A DNA stretch of 12,628 nucleotides, taken from assembly GCA_021299075.1 (NCBI GenBank), contig JAJTFU010000141.1, positions 1 to 12,628 of the forward strand, read 5' to 3'. Origin of the DNA: Novosphingobium sp. Lineage in GTDB: Bacteria; Pseudomonadota; Alphaproteobacteria; Sphingomonadales; Sphingomonadaceae. A program made the translations under genes and the position numbers. Under the pieces are notes generated by a model. That model made no database searches. It was given only the letters and a program-made list of their open reading frames with translations, and was not told the DNA's origin. Positions 7,074 to 12,628 of this stretch are shown here, in pieces. Positions within the stretch are counted from its first letter, which is position 1. Each line of letters opens with the position of its first letter.

Positions 7074-9178
7074 GCGACTTCCTGCTTGAGCTCCGCTGCG
7101 AGGAAATCCCTGCGCGGATGCAGGCCGGCGCGCGCGCCGACCTGGAAAAGCTGTTCCGCAAGGAAATGGACGCCGCAGGCGTTGCCGTGGGCGAAGTCAC
7201 CGTCTGGTCGACCCCGCGCCGCCTTGCGCTGATCGCGCGCGGCCTGCCGGCGGCGACGGCGGCGATCTCGGAAGAAGTGAAAGGTCCCCGCGTTGGCGCG
7301 CCGCCGCAGGCGCTGGAAGGCTTCCTGCGCAAGGCCGGGCTGACCGAAGACCAGCTGGTCGAGCGCGATGGCGTACTCTTCGCGATCACCGAAAAGCCCG
7401 GCCGTGCCACGGCCGAGGTCCTCGCCGAAGCGATCCCCGCGATCGTGCGCGCCTTCCCCTGGCCGAAGAGCCAGCGTTGGGGTGCGGCCTCGATCAGCAC
7501 CGAAAGCCCGCGCTGGGTGCGCCCGCTTTCCGCCATCGTCGCCCTGTTCGACGGGCAGGTCGTCGATTGCGAGGTCGGCGGGATCAAGGCTGGGCGCCTG
7601 ACCAAGGGCCACCGCTTCCATTCCAGCGGTGAGATCAGCGTGGATGGCGTCGATGATTACGCCGCCAAGCTGCGCGCGGCCCATGTCATTGTTGACCATG
7701 TCGAGCGCCAGGACCTGATCCGCAGCAAGGCCAGCGAAGCCGCCGCTGCGGTGGGCCTCAAGCTGGTCGAGGACGAAGGGCTGGTGATCGAGAACGCCGG
7801 TCTGACAGAATGGCCAGTGCCGCTGCTCGGCCGCTTCGACGAGCAGTTCCTCGAAGTGCCGCCCGAAGTGATCCAGCTGACCGCGCGGACCAACCAGAAG
7901 TACTTCGTTTGCGAAGATGCGGCGGGCAAGCTGGCCAATGCTTTCGTCTGCACCGCCAATATCGCGGCGGCCGATGGCGGCGCGGCCATCGTCGCTGGCA
8001 ACCGCAAGGTCCTCGCTGCGCGCCTGTCCGATGCCCGCTTCTTCTGGGAGCAGGACCGCAAGACCGCGCTGTCCGATCATGCGAAGAAGCTCGAGCGGAT
8101 CACCTTCCACGAAAAGCTCGGCACGGTTGCCGACAAGGTGGAACGGGTCGCCAAGCTGGCGCGCTGGCTGGAGGAGAATCGCAGTTTGCCAGGCTGTGAA
8201 GAAGCCGAACTTGCCGAGCAGGCCGCGCGGCTTTGCAAGGCCGATCTCGTCACCGAAATGGTCGGAGAATTCCCCGAGCTCCAGGGTTTGATGGGCGGCT
8301 ACTATGCCCGAGCCGAAGGCCTGCCGGATGCCGTTGCCGACGCGATCCGCGATCACTATAAGCCGGTCGGGCAGGGTGATGAGGTGCCAACTGATCCCGT
8401 TACAGTGGCAGTGGCGCTGGCGGATAAGCTGGATAGCCTCTTCTCATTCTTTGCTTATCAGCTCGTGCCTACCGGCTCTAAAGATCCTTTTGCACTTCGC
8501 AGGGCAGCGATTGGCGCTCTTTCAATAATTCAATCAAATCAAATTAGACTAAAGTATTTTGAAGCATTTGAAGTAATTTCGCCACTTCTCCCCGTTCCCA
8601 CGGGTTCAGCTCGAGGTCTGGCCCTTATTGAGTACCCGCCATTTGGCAAAGTTGATGTTCAGGCAGTCGCGCTTTTGAATTTCATCATAGACCGCCTCAA
8701 GGTTCAGCAGCGCGAAGCCGGTGTCCGCCACGACCTGATCGACGCGGTCTTCGCGCTAGGCGGCGAGGATGACCTGGTCCGCCTGCTCGCCCGCGTCCAC
8801 GCGCTCCAGGCCTTTGTCGGCACCGAAGACGGCGCCAACCTGCTCGCCGGCTACAAGCGCGCCGCCAACATCCTCAAGAAGGAAGACTTTACCGGGGGCG
8901 AGGAAATAGCGCTTTCCTACACCCCCGAACCTGCCGAAAGGGCGCTGGTCGATGCACTGGCCGAGGCCGGTCCGCGCGCCGCTGCGGCGGTGGCGGGCGA
9001 GGACTTTGCCAGGGCAATGGCTGCGCTGGCGTCCTTGCGGGCGCCGATCGATGCCTTCTTCGAGCAGGTGACCGTCAACGATGCCGACCCCGCCAAACGG
9101 ACATTCCGCCTTAACCTGCTGGCGCGGCTGCGCGATGCGGTCCATGGCGTGGCCGATTTCTCGAAGATCGAAGGGTAG
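7070..9178 (+). CDS. glyS: Glycyl-tRNA synthetase beta subunit
   Basis: The 702-residue beta subunit binds tRNA-Gly and partners GlyQ. The start is the ATG at 7070, giving MSDFLLELRCEEIPARM, the conserved N-terminus; an in-frame ATG at 7007 lies inside glyQ and is rejected. The HD-like segment includes 'FHEKLGT' (His347) and 'CKADLVTEMVGEFPELQG' (from 389). 'TGSKDPFALRRAA' and 'DRLKVQQREAGVRHDL' flank the C-terminal region, then a DALR-type anticodon-binding end closing in VADFSKIEG. Length and termini are normal. Odd feature: bases 8401-8700 fall to about 47% G/C (8521-8580 has 13 G/C in 60) with codons such as ATA, CTA, AGA and TCA that are rare in the rest of the gene. The frame is kept, so the protein is probably functional. 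Confidence 0.97.
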   Translation: MSDFLLELRCEEIPARMQAGARADLEKLFRKEMDAAGVAVGEVTVWSTPRRLALIARGLPAATAAISEEVKGPRVGAPPQALEGFLRKAGLTEDQLVERDGVLFAITEKPGRATAEVLAEAIPAIVRAFPWPKSQRWGAASISTESPRWVRPLSAIVALFDGQVVDCEVGGIKAGRLTKGHRFHSSGEISVDGVDDYAAKLRAAHVIVDHVERQDLIRSKASEAAAAVGLKLVEDEGLVIENAGLTEWPVPLLGRFDEQFLEVPPEVIQLTARTNQKYFVCEDAAGKLANAFVCTANIAAADGGAAIVAGNRKVLAARLSDARFFWEQDRKTALSDHAKKLERITFHEKLGTVADKVERVAKLARWLEENRSLPGCEEAELAEQAARLCKADLVTEMVGEFPELQGLMGGYYARAEGLPDAVADAIRDHYKPVGQGDEVPTDPVTVAVALADKLDSLFSFFAYQLVPTGSKDPFALRRAAIGALSIIQSNQIRLKYFEAFEVISPLLPVPTGSARGLALIEYPPFGKVDVQAVALLNFIIDRLKVQQREAGVRHDLIDAVFALGGEDDLVRLLARVHALQAFVGTEDGANLLAGYKRAANILKKEDFTGGEEIALSYTPEPAERALVDALAEAGPRAAAAVAGEDFARAMAALASLRAPIDAFFEQVTVNDADPAKRTFRLNLLARLRDAVHGVADFSKIEG
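8401..8700 (+). other. AT-rich compositional patch inside glyS
   Basis: I counted 142 G/C in these 300 bases (47%), against 49 G/C in the 60 bases 7201-7260 of the same gene. The minimum is 8521-8580, 13 of 60. The encoded residues (roughly GlyS 445-543) still fit the family at both edges (TGSKDPFALRR; DRLKVQQREAGVRHDL), while the middle, around 'IIQSNQIRLKYFEAFEV', is the variable part. It may be a recombined segment from an AT-richer relative. Confidence 0.75.
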
Positions 9179-9186
9179 CGATACCG

Positions 9187-9234
9187 GAGAATTTCTTCCC
9201 GTCTCGCACCAATCGAACGCCGATTTTGATCCAT
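9187..9234 (-). pseudogene. Possible 5' fragment of a TetR-family regulator gene
   Basis: On the minus strand, ATG at 9234 starts MDQNRRSIGARREEIL and then runs straight into sequence antisense to the glyS end. The pattern 'R-R-S-I-G-A-R-R ... E-x-I-L' is typical of the first residues of TetR/AcrR repressors, just before the DNA-binding helices. An operator-like inverted repeat with TTGACA boxes lies 40-60 bp upstream, as expected for an autoregulated TetR gene. Only 16 codons remain, so the match is suggestive, not proof. No ribosome site is clear. Confidence 0.35.
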
Positions 9235-9267
9235 GGTATTGAAAATACACTGGATAAGGCTGTTGGG

Positions 9268-9296
9268 ATAAGCGGACACAGTGTCAACTGTGTCAA
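9268..9296 (-). promoter_or_regulatory. Operator-like inverted repeat with overlapping minus-strand promoter
   Basis: GACACAGT (9275-9282) and ACTGTGTC (9287-9294) are perfect 8-bp inverted arms around GTCA. On the minus strand TTGACA occurs twice (9291-9296 and 9282-9287). The first is 17 bp from GCTTAT (9268-9273), a weak -10. A repressor bound here would cover the -35. The direct repeat of TGTCAAC at a 9-bp period is part of the same element. Confidence 0.45.
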
Positions 9297-9737
9297 CCTG
9301 CAAGTTCAGGGAAGAGACTTCTCGGACAGCGTGAAGGCCGAAGTTCGGACGGCGCTGGCACACATTGAAACGGCGGTTGGCAAGAAGTTCGGCGATGCGG
9401 TCGATCCGCTGCTGGTTTCGGTCCGTTCGGGCGCGCGCGTTTCGATGCCGGGCATGATGGACACGGTGCTCAACCTGGGCCTCAATGACGCCACGGTCGA
9501 AGGTCTCGCGTCGTCGTCGGGGGATGAGCGCTTCGCCTGGGATTCCTATCGCCGTGTCATCCAGATGTATTCGGACGTGGTCCTCGGCCTCGATCACCAC
9601 CTGTTCGAAGATGCGCTGGAGATCGCCAAGGAAGACAACGGCTTCTACGCTGATGTTGAGATGGAGGCTTCGCACTGGCAGGCGCTGGTGCGGGAATACA
9701 AGGGCATCGTGGAGAGCGAGCTGGCCCGCTCCTTCCC

Positions 9738-9752
9738 GCAGGAATTCGGACC
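9738..9752 (+). other. Deletion/frameshift junction in ppdK
   Basis: CCGCAG GAATTCGGACC reads FPQEFG in the upstream frame and NSDRA in the downstream frame. In relatives the two are separated by a DQLWGA...VF.SW-type segment of about 18 residues. The join falls on GAATTC. Confidence 0.75.
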
Positions 9753-11738
9753 GCGCCAAGGTCTATCGCCGCCTGAACGACATTCCGGGTGACTGGGGCA
9801 CGGCGGTCAATGTCCAGGCCATGGTCTTTGGCAATATGGGCGATACCAGTGCCACCGGCGTGGCCTTCACGCGCGATCCAGCGACTGGCGAGAAGGCCTA
9901 TTACGGCGAATGGCTGGTCAATGCCCAGGGCGAGGACGTCGTTGCCGGCATCCGCACCCCGCAGTACCTGACCAAGGCCGCACGCGAACGCGCCGGGGCC
10001 AAGCCGCTGTCGATGGAAGAGGCGATGCCCGCGGCCTATGCCGAGCTCGCCGCCGTGTTCGAGCTGCTTGAGAAGCACTACCGCGACATGCAGGATATCG
10101 AGTTTACCGTGGAACGCGGCAAGCTCTGGATGCTGCAGACCCGCTCGGGCAAGCGCACGGCCAAGGCCGCGCTCAAGATGGCAGTCGGCATGGTGGGGGA
10201 GGGCCTGATCGATGAGCGCGCCGCGATCCTGCGGGTCGATCCGATGGCGCTGGACCAGTTGCTCCACCCCACGCTCGACCCATCGGCTGCGCGCGATGTG
10301 CTGGCCCGTGGCTTGCCGGCCAGCCCTGGCGCTGCCTCGGGCGCGATTGTGCTTGATGCCGATACTGCCGAAAAGCGCGCCGCAATGGGTGAGGCGGTGA
10401 TCCTGGTGCGGGTTGAGACCAGTCCCGAGGATATCCATGGCATGCACGCCGCCAAGGGCATCCTGACCGCGCGTGGCGGCATGACGTCACACGCCGCCGT
10501 GGTGGCGCGCGGGATGGGTCGGCCCTGCGTTTCCGGGGCCTCGGCGGTCTCGATCGACATGGCCAGCCGGACGCTGAAGATCGGCGCCCGCGAGCTGAAG
10601 GAAGGCGATATCATCACGCTTGATGGCGCCAACGGTGAAGTCATGGCCGGGAAAGTCGCGACGATCGAGCCCGAACTGGTCGGTGATTTCGGCACCCTGA
10701 TGGTCTGGGCTGACGCGCATCGGCGGATGAAGGTTCGCACCAATGCCGAAACGCCCGAGGACTGCCGCATGGCGCGCCAGTTCGGGGCCGAGGGCATTGG
10801 CCTGTGCCGGACCGAGCACATGTTCTTCGACGCCAGCCGCATCTCCGCCGTGCGCCAGATGATCCTGGCCGAGGACGAGGCCGGCCGCCGCGCTGCGCTG
10901 GCCAAGCTGCTGCCGGAACAGCGCGCCGACTTTCAGGCGATTTTCGCGGTCATGGCTGGCCTGCCGGTCACAATCCGTCTGCTCGACCCGCCGCTGCACG
11001 AATTCCTGCCACACAGCGAGGCGGACTTCTCGGAACTGTCGGAAGCGATTGGCATCGGGGTCGATACGCTCAAGCGCCGCGCCAGCGAACTCCATGAATT
11101 CAACCCGATGCTGGGCCACCGCGGCTGCCGCCTTGGGATCACCTTCCCGGAAATCTGCGAGATGCAGGCCCGGGCGATCTTTGAAGCCGCCTGTGCAGTT
11201 GCCGCCGAAAGCGGTGAGGCGCCGGTGCCCGAAGTGATGATTCCGCTCGTCGCCACGCGCAAGGAGCTGGCGATACTCAAGGCCCTGGTCGATCGCACGG
11301 CCGAAGCCGTTTTTGCCGAGCAGGGCCGCCGGATCGAATATCTGGTCGGGACGATGATCGAACTGCCGCGCGCCGCGCTGATGGCGGGCGAGATTGCCGA
11401 GGATGCAACCTTCTTCTCGTTCGGCACCAATGACTTGACGCAGACAACTCTGGGCGTTTCGCGGGACGATGCGGCCCGGTTCCTGACGCCCTATGTCGAA
11501 CAGGGCATCTATCCGCGCGATCCGTTCGTCAGCCTGGATATCGAGGGTGTAGGTCAGCTGGTCGAACTGGCGGCCGAGCGGGGACGCAAGACCCGTGCTG
11601 ACCTCAAGCTGGGCATCTGCGGTGAGCACGGTGGTGATCCGGCCTCGATCGCGTTCTGCGAAAAGGTTGGCCTCGATTACGTCAGCGCCTCGCCCTACCG
11701 CGTGCCGATTGCACGCCTGGCAGCGGCTCAGGCGGCGC

Positions 11739-12482
11739 TCAGCGCTTCCAGCCGCTGAGGGTCAGTATCTCGAATCGTTCTATCGTTCCGGTTCCAAACT
11801 GCTCTTTGACAATGGAATACTGCTGACGGTCCAGGGCCGGACCAGATTGCAAAAGCACGTTTGTCAAAGCCTGGGCGCGCAGGTCTGCCAGCAGGCTGGC
11901 GAGACTGCTGAACCGCACCTCTAACGGACGGCTATCGACCACCGGGTCGGCCCAGCCGGCCCGTTGCAGCAGTTGCCCGCCAGCGCGGACGTCGACTGCG
12001 GGGTGGATCCGCGGAGCAGGGCGTTCTCTGTCTGCTGCCAGCATGACGGCGCGCAAGGCTGGCAGGCAGCCGGCACCGCTGAAGCTGGCGATCCCCAGCC
12101 CGCCAGGCGCCAGGGCATTGCGGATATGGATCAGCGCGCCGGGCAGGTCGTTGACCGTATCAAGGGTGCCGAAGCTCGCGATCAGGTCGAAGCCGGATTC
12201 GGGGAAGGGCCGCTCTTCCGCGAAGCCTGCGGCCGGCTCAGCCTGGGTCACGTCCGCGCCTTGCGCTGTCAGGTCGGCAATCAGGCTGTTCGGTGCCATG
12301 CCGATCAGCAGGACTCGCTTGGGTTGGTGTCGCAGGAACGCCAGTCGCTCGACCAGGTCCTCGGCCATGTCGTCCATCAGGTAAGTGGCGGCCCCGGGCC
12401 GGGCTTGCAGCGCCAATGCACGGCGGCGGGCAGCCAGGCGCCTGGCGGGCGAAAAGATCTGGGGCGGAGTCTGGCCAGTCAC
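11739..12482 (-). CDS. SAM-dependent methyltransferase, BioC/NDUFAF5-like
   Basis: The 247-residue product (from GTG 12482: MTGQTPPQIFSPARRLAARRRALALQ) matches the alphaproteobacterial methyltransferases related to BioC and NDUFAF5. It shows the 'IFSPARR' opening, 'MAEDLVERLAF', a motif I region 'VLLIGMAPNSL', 'FDLIASFGTLDTVNDLPGAL', 'IRNALAPGG' and the closing 'DLRAQALTNVLL'. Motif I lacks the usual G-x-G-x-G, so SAM binding may be altered. The frame stays open to a GTG at 12536 with AGGAA about 7 nt upstream, which is the alternative start, but that would leave no gap to the divergent comF-like ATG at 12537 and adds no family sequence. The 3' end overlaps ppdK by 20 bp. The substrate is unknown. 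Confidence 0.82.
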   Translation of the reverse strand: MTGQTPPQIFSPARRLAARRRALALQARPGAATYLMDDMAEDLVERLAFLRHQPKRVLLIGMAPNSLIADLTAQGADVTQAEPAAGFAEERPFPESGFDLIASFGTLDTVNDLPGALIHIRNALAPGGLGIASFSGAGCLPALRAVMLAADRERPAPRIHPAVDVRAGGQLLQRAGWADPVVDSRPLEVRFSSLASLLADLRAQALTNVLLQSGPALDRQQYSIVKEQFGTGTIERFEILTLSGWKR

Positions 12483-12536
12483 GGCGCTGCCACTGCCTTG
12501 CGCCGAAGGCAGGCGCAAGCGATAGTCGCGCCCCAC

Positions 12537-12628
12537 ATGCAGGTTCCTGCCGCCTTAGCTCCGATCGTGGACCTGGTCCCCTTGTGCGGCGAGGCACTGG
12601 CGAGCCAGGGTGGGCTTTGCTCGGACTG
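12537..12628 (+). CDS. ComF-family protein, N-terminal fragment (runs off window)
   Basis: The frame from ATG 12537 is open to the window end and reads MQVPAALAPIVDLVPLCGEA, then ends ...GGLCSD plus a TG- codon (Cys or Trp). A 'DLxxPxCxxC'-like start followed by 'xLCxxCW' about 10 residues later is the opening of ComF proteins, which carry a small cysteine cluster before a phosphoribosyltransferase-like domain and are linked to DNA uptake. A divergent methyltransferase/comF pair is a familiar sphingomonad arrangement. Only 30 codons are visible, so this is a tentative name; no ribosome site is obvious before the ATG. Confidence 0.6.
   Translation, partial: MQVPAALAPIVDLVPLCGEALASQGGLCSD

Larger units (their letters stand above)
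9179..9316. other. Foreign-looking insert replacing the ppdK 5' end
   Basis: glyS ends normally at 9178. ppdK homology begins only near 9316 (DFSDSVKAEVR...), about 60 codons into the family. The DNA between is visibly less GC-rich than the flanks, matches neither gene, and contains the operator-like repeat at 9275-9294 and a TetR-like start on the minus strand. The left edge lies between 9179 and about 9187 and the right edge near 9310-9320; neither has an obvious target duplication. Confidence 0.55.
9226..11758 (+). pseudogene. ppdK: Pyruvate phosphate dikinase, N-terminally truncated and frameshifted
   Basis: PPDK interconverts pyruvate + ATP + Pi with PEP + AMP + PPi; members are normally about 880-890 residues. 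Frame 1 (TTG at 9226 to 9792) carries family sequence from about residue 31, including 'GKKFGD', 'LLVSVRSGARVSMPGMMDT' and 'SYRRVIQMYSDVV', up to FPQ (9733-9741). Homology resumes in frame 2 at NSDRAKVYRR (9743) and continues to 11758, with the phosphohistidine loop GGMTSHAAVVARGMG (His codon 10490-10492), 'GLCRTEHMFF', 'FGTNDLTQTTLG' and catalytic Cys in GICGEHGGDP (11618-11620). The first ~60 codons, with the GGKG-N-L-A-E-M ATP loop, are missing, and about 17-19 codons (length 3n+2 bases) are missing at the FPQ/NSDR join. No single full-length protein can be made from this sequence. The last 20 bp overlap the convergent methyltransferase gene. The clean 671-codon remainder suggests a recent lesion or an assembly error. 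Confidence 0.9.

Noticed and set aside
6971..8356. Long minus-strand open frame opposite glyS
   Set aside because: It lies wholly antisense to conserved glyQ/glyS sequence; such frames are common in GC-rich DNA, and its translation shows no recognisable domain.
9239..9271. Plus-strand promoter for ppdK from TTGAAA (9239) and GGATAA (9266)
   Set aside because: The spacing is 21 bp, outside the useful range, and no better -10 is present.
10487..11629. Long minus-strand open frame opposite ppdK
   Set aside because: Antisense to strongly conserved PPDK sequence, with no ribosome site or family resemblance; a third-position GC shadow.
12482..12538. 19-codon open frame from ATG 12538 (minus) ending at the methyltransferase GTG
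   Set aside because: It starts inside the comF-like start region, has no family resemblance, and the GTGA overlap is probably coincidental.
1..12628. CRISPR array, tRNA, rRNA, insertion sequence or prophage
   Set aside because: I saw no regularly spaced repeats, no tRNA-like cloverleaf or rRNA sequence, no transposase, integrase or phage gene and no paired terminal repeats.

Overview
The window looks like chromosomal core sequence from a high-GC alphaproteobacterium, most likely of the order Sphingomonadales. The grounds are the glyQ-glyS-ppdK order, the rplY-pth pair, a methyltransferase divergent from comF, a PEP-CTERM protein beside a TPR protein, and strong G/C bias at third codon positions. 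The genus cannot be fixed from sequence reading alone.

Layout. Bases 1-537 hold the 3' end of a TPR-repeat gene (+), convergent with a small PEP-CTERM secreted protein (-), which fits an exosortase/PEP-CTERM surface system. A long minus-strand run follows, in transcription order from about 6063 down to 1390: two tandem TraB/GumN-family genes (one with a plain signal peptide, one lipoprotein-like), rplY (ribosomal protein bL25), pth (peptidyl-tRNA hydrolase), a small P-loop kinase-like gene and an SDR oxidoreductase with a Tat-like leader. Two strong tandem hairpins sit between rplY and pth. From a 107-bp divergent region, glyQ and glyS (glycyl-tRNA synthetase alpha and beta) run on the plus strand with an ATGA overlap, followed by ppdK (pyruvate phosphate dikinase). 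The window closes with a BioC/NDUFAF5-like methyltransferase (-), whose end overlaps the ppdK end, and the first 30 codons of a ComF-like gene (+).

The unusual part is 8.4-9.75 kb. glyS carries an AT-rich patch of about 300 bp (one 60-base stretch has 13 G/C) that keeps the reading frame. The first ~60 codons of ppdK, with the ATP-binding glycine/lysine loop, are missing. In their place lie about 130 bp containing an operator-like inverted repeat, two TTGACA boxes on the minus strand and what looks like the first 16 codons of a TetR-type regulator. About 430 bp later ppdK has a small deletion that shifts the frame; the remaining 671 codons are intact, including the catalytic His and Cys. This is either a recently broken ppdK with recombination scars or an assembly/strain chimera. 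Sequence alone cannot separate these.

The rest is mostly housekeeping: translation (glyQS, rplY, pth), pyruvate/PEP interconversion (ppdK), and cell-envelope proteins (TPR/PEP-CTERM, GumN pair, Tat-SDR). I found no tRNA, rRNA, CRISPR array or recognisable insertion sequence. I saw no clear undescribed multi-gene system.
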